From NCBI RefSeq assembly GCF_000183135.1, contig NC_014734.1:1550001-1614000 (forward strand): a stretch of 64,000 bases of DNA, written 5' to 3'. Made by a program: the position numbers and the translations under genes. Each line of letters begins with the position of its first letter. Within the stretch, counting starts at the first letter, position 1. The stretch is from Paludibacter propionicigenes WB4 (GTDB taxonomy: Bacteria > Bacteroidota > Bacteroidia > Bacteroidales > Paludibacteraceae). The notes under the pieces are model-generated. The model ran no database searches, was not told where the DNA came from, and worked only from the letters and a program-made list of their open reading frames with translations. Shown here piece after piece: positions 54,295 through 63,116 of the stretch.

Positions 54295-55908
54295 ATGCTC
54301 AGCAAACAAAGATTACGAAAAACTCTTCTTGAATCATTTGGCAAGCCTAAAGATGATTTGTTTGATTTTGAACTTATAAAAAAATACTTTCACAAAAAGA
54401 ATCACTCAGATGAATTTCAGGTACTAAGCGATAAAACATGCAACGATCTGGATTTTGAAGAATTATTCATGTTCATTGACCGCACAAGTTCGAGAATTGG
54501 CCAACAACACCTGTACAATAAACTCAGGACTATACCCCGGAAACCGAATAACACAGCCAACACCGAAAAAATAATATCCGAACTAAGTCAGAATTCGGAA
54601 CTGCGATTGAATGTTCAGACTTTACTCGCCCGGCTAAACGAAAGAGAAGCATATTATATCAGCTTATTATTTCAATATGAACACATTAAACCGCCCAAGT
54701 GGTTTTTTATGGTTAAGTTCTTGTCATTTACAAGTCTGTTACTAATTATTGCATTTTTCTTCAACCTGAAAGTCATTTTACTTATCATCCCGATTTTCAT
54801 CATCAATCTCATCATTCATTACACGAATAAGAAAAACTTATATCAATACCTTGGCTCGGTGCCTCAACTTATCCGGCTGAATAATACAGCAAAGAAATTA
54901 TTCGAAAACGACCTTTTTCAGGAGCTGAATCCTACCCTGAGAGAATCTACCGGAATAATTGACAAGATACAAAAACAAATGTTGTTTTTCAAGCTGGAGT
55001 CGAAGTTGCAATCAGATTTAGAAGTAATTATTTCTACTATTTTTGAACTTCTCAAAACAGCATTTCTCATCGAACCCTTATTTTTGTTTGATATCCTGAA
55101 AAAAATGGATACAAGACGAAAGGAAATAGAAGATATATTCCTCTTTGTGGGTGAAATAGACACATTGATTTCCATAGCATCGCTCAGAGAAGGACTGAGC
55201 CATTACTGCCTGCCAACAGTGACCGAACGAAAAACGCTTTCGGCAAAAGATATTTTCCATCCACTAATCGCCAATTGCGTTGAAAACAGCATTAACCTCA
55301 ATCATAAGTCGATACTGCTGACCGGCTCCAACATGTCGGGTAAAACTTCATTCATCAGAACTATCGGATTAAACGCCATAACAGGTCAAACAATAAATAC
55401 CTGCTTTGCAACAGAATTCAGCATGCCTAAAATGAACATATTTTCGGCTATACGAATTAATGACGACCTGATGAATGACAAAAGCTATTACTTTGAGGAA
55501 GTGTTGACTATAAAAGAAATGATTAAGCAAAGCTCCAATGAAAGTGCCAACCTGTTTCTGCTCGACGAGATATTTAAAGGTACCAATACTATAGAACGAA
55601 TTGCAGCGGGTAAAGCAGTATTGTCATCGCTCAACTTAAACGACAATATTGTATTTGTCTCGACACACGACATCGAACTTACGGATCTGCTAAAGAACGA
55701 ATACGAGCTATATCACTTCAGCGAAAGCATAAACAACCAATCGGTAGACTTTGATTACAAGCTGAAAAACGGGAAACTAAAAAACAGAAATGCTATACGC
55801 ATACTTCAAATAAACGATTATCCTGAAGATATAATATCGGAAGCTTATACTATATGTAAAGTACTGGAAGAAACATCATTTACCGCACACATACAAAAGC
55901 TGGAATAA
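54295..55908 (+). CDS. MutS-family ATPase with two membrane helices
   Basis: A 537-residue protein starting at MLSKQRLRKTLLESFGKP. The N-terminal mismatch-binding and connector domains of MutS are absent. A core/lever part (residues 1-130: FMFIDRTSSRIGQQHLYNKL) precedes two hydrophobic segments, about residues 138-158 and 160-180 (FTSLLLIIAFFF, VILLIIPIFIINLIIHY). A MutS-type ATPase follows: Walker A GSNMSGKTSF (344-353), Walker B LFLLDEIFKGTN with Asp424-Glu425, and STHD at 456-459. Similar proteins are common in Bacteroidetes and are annotated as MutS-related. Mismatch repair is unlikely given the missing domains and the membrane anchor; DNA or membrane function is unknown. Confidence 0.88.
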   Translation: MLSKQRLRKTLLESFGKPKDDLFDFELIKKYFHKKNHSDEFQVLSDKTCNDLDFEELFMFIDRTSSRIGQQHLYNKLRTIPRKPNNTANTEKIISELSQNSELRLNVQTLLARLNEREAYYISLLFQYEHIKPPKWFFMVKFLSFTSLLLIIAFFFNLKVILLIIPIFIINLIIHYTNKKNLYQYLGSVPQLIRLNNTAKKLFENDLFQELNPTLRESTGIIDKIQKQMLFFKLESKLQSDLEVIISTIFELLKTAFLIEPLFLFDILKKMDTRRKEIEDIFLFVGEIDTLISIASLREGLSHYCLPTVTERKTLSAKDIFHPLIANCVENSINLNHKSILLTGSNMSGKTSFIRTIGLNAITGQTINTCFATEFSMPKMNIFSAIRINDDLMNDKSYYFEEVLTIKEMIKQSSNESANLFLLDEIFKGTNTIERIAAGKAVLSSLNLNDNIVFVSTHDIELTDLLKNEYELYHFSESINNQSVDFDYKLKNGKLKNRNAIRILQINDYPEDIISEAYTICKVLEETSFTAHIQKLE

Positions 55909-56045
55909 CTAAAGAAGCCTGCGTTTTAATTCCGCAACTTGCTTCACACGCCCGAATAGCAGCTACAAAGCACCCGATTTCAATCGATTGCGGGAAATAT
56001 CTGCACCTACACTCACATCTCAGCCTGCTGTTGGAGAATCTTTAT

Positions 56046-56053
56046 TATTTTTG
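56046..56053 (+). promoter_or_regulatory. -7 box for the SusA-like gene
   Basis: TATTTTTG, 38 bp upstream of the ATG. A TTG at 56031 is only 12 bp away, so the -33 is not well placed. Confidence 0.45.
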
Positions 56054-56091
56054 TAATCAAATAGATACAAACAGCCTTAAAATTCACCATC

Positions 56092-57939
56092 ATGCTGAGA
56101 AAATTACTCGTAGTTATATCCCTGTTTATTGCTTTAGGTATTTCGGCTCAAATAGAACGCGTAGAACCATCGTTTTGGTGGATAGGAATGAAAAATACCC
56201 GGCTACAGCTCTTAATACACGGTACCGAAATATGCAACCGCAAGGTAATTATCAACTACCCGGGAGTAAAAATATTGAAAACCAACAGGGCGTGTAGTCC
56301 GAATTATTTATTCGTCACACTCGATATCAACCCTAAAGTAACAAAAGCCGGCAGCTTTAAAATACTGCTTACCGAGCCGGAAAAATCAAATCTGACTGTC
56401 TCTTACGAACTCAAAAACCGACAAGCCGACTCGTGGAAACGTACAGGTTTCTCGAGCAACGATGTGGTTTATCTGCTTATGCCCGATAGGTTTGCAAACG
56501 GCAATCCGGCAAACGACAATGTAGATTCGCAACCTGAAAAGGCAAACCGCAGCATCGACTACGGAAGACATGGCGGCGACATAAAAGGCATAAAAGATCA
56601 TCTGGATTACATAAAAGAACTGGGAGCTACCACTATATGGACCACCCCGGTGCAAGAAAACAACTTCAATAAATACACCTACCACGGATACGCCATAAGC
56701 GACTTTTACAAAATAGATCCACGCTTCGGGAGCAACGCTGAGTATGTGGATTTTGTCAGTGCATCGCACCAAAAAGGATTGAAGATAATCATGGATATGG
56801 TCTCAAACCATGCCGGAATCTGGGCATGGTGGATGAACGATTTGCCTTTCGAAGACTGGATACATCAATGGCCTGCATACACGCAAACCAACCACAAAGC
56901 CATCACGACCAAAGATACGCACGCAGCCGCTATCGATAAAAAAAGAATGACAGACGGCTGGTTCGACACGTCGATGCCCGACATGAACCAGCAGAACGAA
57001 TACTTTCTGACATACTTTATTCAGAATTCCATTTGGTGGGTGGAATACGCCAACCTGGATGGCATACGAATGGACACTTACCCCTACAATGACCGTAATG
57101 CTATGGCAAAATGGGCAAAAGCCATCATGGATGAATACCCGCGTTTTAATATTGTAGGAGAAACCTGGCTGTCTACGCCGCAAGACATTGCATTCTGGCA
57201 AAAAGATGCTGTAAATCCGCTCAAATACAATTCGTATTTACCCAGCGTAATGGATTTTACAACCGAACGAGCCATGGAAACCTGCTTTAATGAACACGGA
57301 AAGGCATGGGAAGACAAAGGCATGAACAGGCTGTACAACAGCATTGCCAACGATTATGTATATCCCAACACAAACAACCTGTTGATTTTTGCCGAAAATC
57401 ATGACACCCAGCGATTCAATCATCTGATTAATGGCAATCTGGCTAAGTTTAAAATGGCTATGTCGTTTTTGATGACCACACGCGGCATACCGCAGATTTA
57501 TTACGGATCGGAAATAGGAATGAGAGGCGAGAAAGACAAAGGTGATGGTGATATCCGGCGCGATTTTCCCGGAGGCTGGGCGGGCGACTCTATCAATGCG
57601 TTTACCGCAGCCGGCAGAACCCGTGAGCAAAACGAATACTTCAGTTTTCTCTCAAAATTACTCAACTGGCGTAAAAACAAAACGGTTATTCACACCGGAT
57701 TACTTACTCACTACGTGCCCGAAAACGACGTATACGTTTATTTCAGATACAATGATCGGGAAAAAATTATGGTGATTATCAACAATAACGAAACAGATCA
57801 GACTCTGAAAACAGAGCGATTTGCCGAGAGTATAGAAAGCAAAACAACAGGAACAGATGTAATGACCGGGAGAACGTACGATTTGAAGAATGAACTGACG
57901 TTGCCCAAAGAAACAACATTGATTCTGGAGCTAAAATAA
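56092..57939 (+). CDS. glycoside hydrolase family 13 (SusA/neopullulanase-like)
   Basis: A 615-residue secreted or periplasmic alpha-glucanase. A signal peptide (RKLLVVISLFIALGISAQ) is followed by an N-terminal cyclomaltodextrinase-type beta domain (RVEPSFWWIGMKNTRLQLLI), then the TIM barrel: VYLLMPDRFANGNP, MDMVSNHAG, DGIRMDTYPYND with nucleophile Asp328, VGETW with Glu357, and ENHDTQRF with Asp438. A C-terminal beta domain ends LILELK. It would break maltodextrin or pullulan. It stands alone: no SusC/SusD pair is seen around it, in contrast with classical sus operons. Confidence 0.93.
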   Translation: MLRKLLVVISLFIALGISAQIERVEPSFWWIGMKNTRLQLLIHGTEICNRKVIINYPGVKILKTNRACSPNYLFVTLDINPKVTKAGSFKILLTEPEKSNLTVSYELKNRQADSWKRTGFSSNDVVYLLMPDRFANGNPANDNVDSQPEKANRSIDYGRHGGDIKGIKDHLDYIKELGATTIWTTPVQENNFNKYTYHGYAISDFYKIDPRFGSNAEYVDFVSASHQKGLKIIMDMVSNHAGIWAWWMNDLPFEDWIHQWPAYTQTNHKAITTKDTHAAAIDKKRMTDGWFDTSMPDMNQQNEYFLTYFIQNSIWWVEYANLDGIRMDTYPYNDRNAMAKWAKAIMDEYPRFNIVGETWLSTPQDIAFWQKDAVNPLKYNSYLPSVMDFTTERAMETCFNEHGKAWEDKGMNRLYNSIANDYVYPNTNNLLIFAENHDTQRFNHLINGNLAKFKMAMSFLMTTRGIPQIYYGSEIGMRGEKDKGDGDIRRDFPGGWAGDSINAFTAAGRTREQNEYFSFLSKLLNWRKNKTVIHTGLLTHYVPENDVYVYFRYNDREKIMVIINNNETDQTLKTERFAESIESKTTGTDVMTGRTYDLKNELTLPKETTLILELK

Positions 57940-57996
57940 AACCTGACTTACAGGTATATTGAAGATTGATTAAATTGATTAGATTACTTGAAAAGA

Positions 57997-58054
57997 GTGT
58001 CCCCAAAAGTGGCATTTACTAACCGTAAATGAGCTGCTTTCGGGGGCATTTTTT
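57997..58054 (+). terminator. terminator of the SusA-like gene
   Basis: An outer stem (GTGTCCCCAAAAG with CTTTCGGGGGCAT, two wobbles and one mismatch) encloses a perfect inner 7-bp hairpin CATTTAC/GTAAATG. It is followed by TTTTTATTT. Confidence 0.7.
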
Positions 58055-58092
58055 ATTTCAACAAGCTTTCTCGCTTTTAGACGGACACAGTA

Positions 58093-58401
58093 TCAGGCCT
58101 CGCCACCACCAAAGGCCATGGGTACCGGAGGCACAAAACCATTATCAGGAACTTTTATCTTTCCGTTTTGATGTTCGTATTTGGCAATATTTTCCTGCAA
58201 AGCAAAAAGTAAGCGTTTTGCATGTTCGGGAGTGAGGATTATACGCGATTTTACATTGGCCTTGGGCGTACCCGGCATAATGCGGATAAAGTCTACCACA
58301 AATTCGGATGTAGAATGAGATATGATTGCTAGATTTGAATAAGTTCCTTCAGCTATTTCGGCCGAAAGTTCAATGTTTAGTTGGTCTTCCTGGTTTTCCA
58401 T
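58093..58401 (-). CDS. DUF3467 protein
   Basis: A 102-residue small protein, DQLNIELSAEIAEGTYSNLA then IISHSTSEFVVDFIRIMPG and KSRIILTPEHAKRLLFALQENI, which is DUF3467. The end has a Pro/Gly tail (PPVPMAFGGGEA). Function unknown, cytoplasmic. A -7 box TACCTTTG at 58443-58450 sits 41 bp upstream. Confidence 0.9.
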   Translation of the reverse strand: MENQEDQLNIELSAEIAEGTYSNLAIISHSTSEFVVDFIRIMPGTPKANVKSRIILTPEHAKRLLFALQENIAKYEHQNGKIKVPDNGFVPPVPMAFGGGEA

Positions 58402-58442
58402 TTTATTTTATTGTTTGCAGTTAGTGTGCCCTAAGGCGAATA

Positions 58443-58450
58443 CAAAGGTA
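58443..58450 (-). promoter_or_regulatory. -7 box for the DUF3467 gene
   Basis: Minus strand TACCTTTG matches TAnnTTTG; no -33 seen. Confidence 0.5.
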
Positions 58451-58562
58451 AGATTTTTTATTGAATCGCCCTGTACACACATCCCGGCAACTGCATCCAA
58501 TTTAATGAAGCCGTTGACTAACTACCTCGTGTATTCCGCTTTGCTTTATACAACCTATAATA

Positions 58563-59504
58563 TCATTTCCGATCTGTAAGGAGCAATGACGAGACAGCAG
58601 TGGGTACGGTATTGAAAACAATATTGGCTTCCATGGCGTAGTGGTCGGATAAATTGGACGACTTCTCCCCTATCCTGGCATAGAAAGTATGAACTTTACG
58701 CTCAATACGATGAATCAGCTGCTCGTTGCGCACCAGAATGTAGTCTATCACCTTCTTTTCGCCCTGAGCATTGCGAGCCAGGTTATTATCAATCTCGTCG
58801 TAAGTGCATTTTACTTCGCCCGAGATAAGTCCGTTATTGGCTTCCAGGGTACTGAGCATACGTTGGTAGTTTACACGATCATCCATCTCGATATTGAAAT
58901 CGCCACAAATAAGCTGCGGTATATTCGGATTGTAAAACTCATTCAACAAATGTTCTTTAATTTCGCGGCATTGTTTAGCCCGTATCTTTTCGGAATTGTC
59001 CGCCTGCAGGTGTGTGGCAAGCAGCTGGAAACGCGTTCCCTCAAAATCGCCCTGAAAGAGCACCGCACCTTTGCGTGCAATGATATCGAAACCACTGCCT
59101 TCGGTGAATTTGATCTTTGCCAGTTGTTTTAAGGGCATTTTACTTACCACCCACAAGCCACTGCTGGTTCTGAAAGGCCAGTAGCATTTATTAGCCGGTC
59201 CGTACTGGTAAGGGTATTCTTTTGCCAGGCGCTTTGCCAGAATATTGCGACACTTACTACTAAACGCTTCCTGAAAAACAATAATCTGATAATCCGAAAA
59301 TTCGAGCTTATCGGCTATCACCCGAGCCCTGTCGGCATTGTGATTGAACAAGCTAATATAAGGCAACATGTATATATTCCAACTCAGAATTTTGAGTGGT
59401 TTAGTTCCCAGGTCGGGTGTATCCATAAGCAGCGAAGTCTGGCTCATTGCATCAATTGAGGTTAGTAACATCAATAAAATAATCAAACACAGGTTTCTGT
59501 TCAT
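58563..59504 (-). CDS. secreted endonuclease/exonuclease/phosphatase protein, sphingomyelinase-like
   Basis: A 313-residue exported EEP-fold hydrolase. A signal peptide is present (NLCLIILLMLLTSIDAMSQ). The order of motifs is that of bacterial neutral sphingomyelinases: ILSWNIYMLP near residue 40, IVFQEAFSSKCRNIL near residue 75, ATHLQADNSEKIR near residue 163, ICGDFNIEMDD near 198 and LSDHYAMEANI near 285 (catalytic His). It could release phosphocholine or phosphoethanolamine from sphingolipids, which the host or the organism itself may supply. The substrate is inferred from the motif order. Confidence 0.82.
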   Translation of the reverse strand: MNRNLCLIILLMLLTSIDAMSQTSLLMDTPDLGTKPLKILSWNIYMLPYISLFNHNADRARVIADKLEFSDYQIIVFQEAFSSKCRNILAKRLAKEYPYQYGPANKCYWPFRTSSGLWVVSKMPLKQLAKIKFTEGSGFDIIARKGAVLFQGDFEGTRFQLLATHLQADNSEKIRAKQCREIKEHLLNEFYNPNIPQLICGDFNIEMDDRVNYQRMLSTLEANNGLISGEVKCTYDEIDNNLARNAQGEKKVIDYILVRNEQLIHRIERKVHTFYARIGEKSSNLSDHYAMEANIVFNTVPTAVSSLLLTDRK

Positions 59505-59605
59505 AAAGTTTGTTTTTAGATTATGCTACAAACTAACAACAAGAACTTTACAACAGGATTAAAACGGAATGACTTTACGATTAAAGTATATAACAATACA
59601 AAAAA

Positions 59606-59633
59606 TCCCGACAATCATTAGATTATCGGGATT
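59606..59633 (-). terminator. terminator after tRNA-Leu
   Basis: AATCCCGACAATC, loop ATTA, GATTATCGGGATT. Read on the minus strand it ends in a run of T. Confidence 0.85.
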
Positions 59634-59643
59634 CATTTGATTG

Positions 59644-59725
59644 TGCGGCTGAAGGGACTCGAACCCCCACGCCTCTCGGCACCAGATCCTAAGTCTGGCG
59701 CGGCTACCAATTACGCCACAGCCGC
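59644..59725 (-). tRNA. tRNA-Leu (anticodon TAG)
   Basis: An 82-base class II tRNA on the minus strand. Acceptor GCGGCTG with CAGCCGC and discriminator A. The anticodon loop CTTAGGA gives TAG for CUA/CUN codons. The extra arm and GGTTCGAGTCC T-arm are present. CCA is not encoded. Confidence 0.95.
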
Positions 59726-59746
59726 ATTCGGTGCGTATTGCGGGTG

Positions 59747-59776
59747 CAAAGATACACTCTTTTTTGATATTTGCAA
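59747..59776 (-). promoter_or_regulatory. promoter for tRNA-Leu
   Basis: Minus strand TTG at 59774-59776 and TATCTTTG at 59747-59754, spaced 19 bp. Confidence 0.8.
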
Positions 59777-59904
59777 ACTTTTATCCGAAGTTTGATAAGC
59801 AAAAGTTTCAATACTGCGAAGGTATCCAATCTCAGGAACAGCTAAACAATTCAAACAGAAAGATTAACTCCCGGCCAACAGATTTACACGAAAGAAAAAT
59901 CGCG

Positions 59905-60801
59905 TTACTGCCTCCATGTTTTTGCGGTCATCAGCCCCCCGTCGACGAGTATTTTGTCTATCAATCCGGAGTGCGAAGCCCGTATGGGGTTAATGTCTAT
60001 CCCCCCACGACGGGTGTACATGGCTGCTACCATCAACGATTCGGGAGCAAAAATATCCCAAAACCGCTTGTAAATCATCTCCACCACCTCTTCGTGAAAG
60101 TGGTTTTCCTTGCGAAACGAAACCAGATACTCCATCACAGAACTTAAATCGACATCGCGCTGCGCCGACATGCTTACGAATAAGTCGCCCCAATCGGGCT
60201 GATTGGTTACGCGGCAGTTGGAACGAAGAAGATCGGTGCGAAAAACGTACGACTTCATAACATCCGAAACACTACCGCGAAGCAAGTCCGGCGACTCCAC
60301 GAAACGCGTAAACGCGATAGACTCCTGCACTGATTCCGGTATCTGCGAACACAAATCAACCCCGTCGAAAGCCTGAAAAGGTTGCCCTACTGCACTTCCG
60401 GAACCGAACAGGCTTACCTGCACATCAGTTTCGAGCAATCGGGAGAGATCGGTACGTATCAGGTCTGCCACACGGCTTTCGGCTATGGCTATCGTTTTGC
60501 CAAAACGATCCATATTAAAAGCATTGAGATACAGCTTAAGCGACTTGGACTCCACCAAAAACTGACCGGAAGCCGGATAGACCAGCTTCAATACACGCGA
60601 AACGGGCAAGCCGTTGTCCGTCAGAAACGACAATTCATAACAATTCCACACATCAAAACCAACAAAAGGCAAGTGCTCATCCTCTATGGCATAACGCACC
60701 CTGTTTTCGGAGCGCGGTATCCGAAACAACAGCGAAGCATCGTAAGTTTCGGGCGTAGATGATTGCTTGCCGAGCAATGAGTCTTTTAAATTGAAATCCA
60801 T
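59905..60801 (-). CDS. queF: NADPH-dependent 7-cyano-7-deazaguanine reductase
   Basis: A 298-residue long-form (two-module) QueF that reduces preQ0 to preQ1 for queuosine. RSNCRVTNQPDWGDLFVSM contains the catalytic Cys196 and the following Asp of the active site. The FVESKSLKLYLNAFN-type segment (LVESKSLKLYLNAFNMDRFG near residue 81) is the QueF NADPH/preQ0 motif (E-S-K-S-L-K). Tgt at 13-14 kb uses the product. Preceded by an A/T-rich repeat; no promoter recognised. Confidence 0.94.
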   Translation of the reverse strand: MDFNLKDSLLGKQSSTPETYDASLLFRIPRSENRVRYAIEDEHLPFVGFDVWNCYELSFLTDNGLPVSRVLKLVYPASGQFLVESKSLKLYLNAFNMDRFGKTIAIAESRVADLIRTDLSRLLETDVQVSLFGSGSAVGQPFQAFDGVDLCSQIPESVQESIAFTRFVESPDLLRGSVSDVMKSYVFRTDLLRSNCRVTNQPDWGDLFVSMSAQRDVDLSSVMEYLVSFRKENHFHEEVVEMIYKRFWDIFAPESLMVAAMYTRRGGIDINPIRASHSGLIDKILVDGGLMTAKTWRQ

Positions 60802-60855
60802 TGGTGGACTAATTGGTTGATTGGTTAATTAGTTGATTGGTTGATTGAGGGATTA
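60802..60855 (+). repeat. TTGATTGGT-type repeat upstream of queF
   Basis: A stretch of reiterated TTGATTGG/TTAATTAG units (about five imperfect copies) in the short gap between queF and the aminopeptidase. Nothing else is seen there apart from the hairpin below. Confidence 0.65.
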
Positions 60856-60872
60856 GTTTAATGGATAGAGAG

Positions 60873-60907
60873 AAGGACGTGCTGTTGTATTATCCAACAA
60901 CACGTCC
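60873..60907 (-). terminator. terminator after the aminopeptidase gene
   Basis: AGGACGTGCTGTTG, loop TATTATC, CAACAACACGTCCT with one mismatch; read leftward it is followed by a C/T-rich stretch. Terminator with moderate support. Confidence 0.6.
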
Positions 60908-60917
60908 TGCCATCTGT

Positions 60918-62708
60918 TTATGCTTTACGAACGTAGGGGCTGCATTTGCCACTCAACCATTCGCGCTCAAATTCATTCAGCTGAGGTGAAATGGTATTGT
61001 ACACCCGTTGATGATACTCGTTGAGCCACTCTATTTCACCCCGGGTCAGTAAATCAAAATTGATTAAGTTCTGGTCGATAGGAAACAGTGTAAGCGTTTC
61101 GAATTTCAGGAACTGACCGAACTCTGTTTTAAGAGCCGGAACAACCTGTACCAGATTTTCGATACGGATACCATACTCGCCGGTGCGATACATGCCGGGC
61201 TCGTTGGAGATAATCATGCCGGGCTGCAAGGTGGTAGAGTTCTCGTCCATGCGGATACTCTGCGGACCCTCGTGTACACACAGAAAATGACCTACGCCGT
61301 GTCCCGTTCCGTGTCCGTAGTTCAGCCCCAGATCCCACATGGCTTTACGCGCCAGTATATCCAGTTGCGAACCGCGAGTGCCTACCGGAAACTGCGCTTT
61401 AGCCAGTGCTATATGTCCTTTGAGCACCAATGTATAGTCGGTTTTTTGCTGTGCTGTAGGTGTTCCCAGCGCCACGGTGCGGGTAATATCGGTTGTTCCG
61501 TTCAGGTACTGACCGCCCGAGTCGAGCAGTAATATGCTCGCAGCTTTGAGGGTAGCATTGGTTTCGGGTGTGGCACCGTAATGCACTATGGCACCGTGAT
61601 CGGCATAACCGGCAATGGTACCGAAACTTTCGCCTACAAAGTTTTCCTGCGCAGCGCGGAAGCGGCACAATTCTTCGGCAATGGATATTTCGGTAAGGTT
61701 GCCCGATTTCAGGTTTTCTTCCAACCAGATAAAGAAACGTGTAAGCGCTACCCCGTCCTTTTCCATGGCACATCGCACACCGGCAATTTCCACCTCATTC
61801 TTCACACTCTTCAGTTTGAACACCGGCGACATGCTGTTGCGAATGGCACAGCCTGCCGGAATTTTTTCGTACAACGCCCGGTTGAGTTTTCCGCCATCAA
61901 TGAGCACGGCTTTAGCAGCCGGTATGTTTTTCAGCTCATCGTATATGCTCAGGTAAGGTGCTACCGTCACTCCCTGACTTTGGAGGTAGGCCGACGTTTC
62001 GTCGGTCAGTTTTTCGGGGGCAATGTATAGCGTGGCTTTGTCGTTTTCTATCAGTGCGTAGGCTATCACCAGCGGGTTATAATCCACATCGTTTCCGCGG
62101 ATATTGAACAGCCAGGCCACATCGTCCAGCGCCGACACAACGAACACATCAGCAAAGGATTTTTTCATCTCCGCGCGCACTGCGGCTATTTTATCGGCAG
62201 CCGATTGTCCGGCATATTGTGTATCGAATACAAAAAACGGATTCAACGGTAATGCAGGACGATCTGTCCAGACCATTTCGAGCAAATCGACCGAAACCAG
62301 TTCCAGTTTGCTCATTTTTAGTTCGGCTTGCATAGCCCCGTAGGCATTGGCCGAAAACATGAGTGCATTCACCCCTACCCGTTCGCCCGCGTTGAGCTGC
62401 GTAGCCAACCAGGGGAGTATGTCCGGCGTTTCGGGCAGACCCTGTTTCATCAACTCTATGCCGGTGCCTTCCAACTGATCGGCTGCATGAAGAAAGTAGC
62501 GTGAGTCTGTCCACAGTGCTGCTGTATCCAGTGTAACCACGGCTGTACCCGCTGAGCCATCAAATCCCGAAATCCATTCCCGTTCTTTCCAACATTCTGC
62601 TATATACTCGCTGGCATGAGGGTCGGTGCCCGGAATAATGCAGGCAGAGATTCCGTTTAGTTTCATGGCATTGCGAAGCAAAAAAATACGCTCGATAATA
62701 TTTTCCAT
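60918..62708 (-). CDS. Xaa-Pro aminopeptidase (M24 family, aminopeptidase P-like)
   Basis: A 596-residue metallopeptidase with the long eukaryotic-like APP architecture: two creatinase-N domains (about 1-300: ISACIIPGTDPHASEYIAE and WTDSRYFLHAADQLEG) and a C-terminal M24 pita-bread domain. Metal ligands are in LLLDSGGQYLNGTTDITRT (the two Asp ligands, near 405-420), GHGTGHGVGHFLCVHEGPQ (His, near 470) and SNEPGMYRTGEYGIRIEN (two Glu). It releases N-terminal residues next to proline; cytoplasmic, no signal peptide. A promoter at 62751-62780 is well formed. Confidence 0.95.
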   Translation of the reverse strand: MENIIERIFLLRNAMKLNGISACIIPGTDPHASEYIAECWKEREWISGFDGSAGTAVVTLDTAALWTDSRYFLHAADQLEGTGIELMKQGLPETPDILPWLATQLNAGERVGVNALMFSANAYGAMQAELKMSKLELVSVDLLEMVWTDRPALPLNPFFVFDTQYAGQSAADKIAAVRAEMKKSFADVFVVSALDDVAWLFNIRGNDVDYNPLVIAYALIENDKATLYIAPEKLTDETSAYLQSQGVTVAPYLSIYDELKNIPAAKAVLIDGGKLNRALYEKIPAGCAIRNSMSPVFKLKSVKNEVEIAGVRCAMEKDGVALTRFFIWLEENLKSGNLTEISIAEELCRFRAAQENFVGESFGTIAGYADHGAIVHYGATPETNATLKAASILLLDSGGQYLNGTTDITRTVALGTPTAQQKTDYTLVLKGHIALAKAQFPVGTRGSQLDILARKAMWDLGLNYGHGTGHGVGHFLCVHEGPQSIRMDENSTTLQPGMIISNEPGMYRTGEYGIRIENLVQVVPALKTEFGQFLKFETLTLFPIDQNLINFDLLTRGEIEWLNEYHQRVYNTISPQLNEFEREWLSGKCSPYVRKA

Positions 62709-62750
62709 TGTATAAATAGTTTATGAATATTCAAAAAAAATAATGTAATG

Positions 62751-62780
62751 CAAAGATATAGAAATACCCCTGAAATGCAA
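62751..62780 (-). promoter_or_regulatory. promoter for the aminopeptidase gene
   Basis: Minus strand TTG at 62778-62780 and TATCTTTG at 62751-62758, spaced 19 bp; the leader would be ~36 bases. Confidence 0.8.
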
Positions 62781-62908
62781 CTGAAAAAAGCATTTTATTG
62801 CTTCCGCACTCATTTAAAGTATCAAAAAAAATCAGGGCAATGCGCCTTTGTGTAGTGAGACCCGAAGGAGGGTAGCAATACAGGAGATGAAAAAATATCG
62901 CTAATTTT

Positions 62909-62938
62909 TTGGATAATAAAAATAATTATTTAAATTTG
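62909..62938 (+). promoter_or_regulatory. promoter for the DUF6624 gene
   Basis: TTG at 62909-62911 in TTTTGG, then TAAATTTG at 62931-62938, spaced 19 bp. The leader would be ~170 bases and holds two hairpins (62962-62996 and 63026-63050). Within this 408-bp gap I see no other feature besides the aminopeptidase promoter. Confidence 0.7.
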
Positions 62939-62961
62939 TGGCATTGAAATTTACATAAATC

Positions 62962-62996
62962 AACAGACTGCTTTTCTACGACAAAGTCAGTCTGTT
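62962..62996 (+). repeat. leader hairpin, 9-bp stem
   Basis: AACAGACTG and CAGTCTGTT flank an 18-base loop, 23 bases after the -7 box. Not followed by T residues as a terminator would be. Confidence 0.55.
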
Positions 62997-63025
62997 TGGT
63001 TTAAATAGTTGTCCGATAGATTCGC

Positions 63026-63050
63026 TGGCGCAGATTTGTAATCTGTGCCA
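63026..63050 (+). repeat. REP-like palindrome
   Basis: TGGCGCAGATT, loop TGT, AATCTGTGCCA, 11 bp with one wobble. It resembles short inverted repeats scattered in Bacteroidetes genomes; only one copy is in the window. Confidence 0.55.
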
Positions 63051-63116
63051 AGACAGGTAAAAGAAAAAGGAGAGCAATTAAAAATAAAATTGGAGTTAGA
63101 ACTTATATTTATTTTT

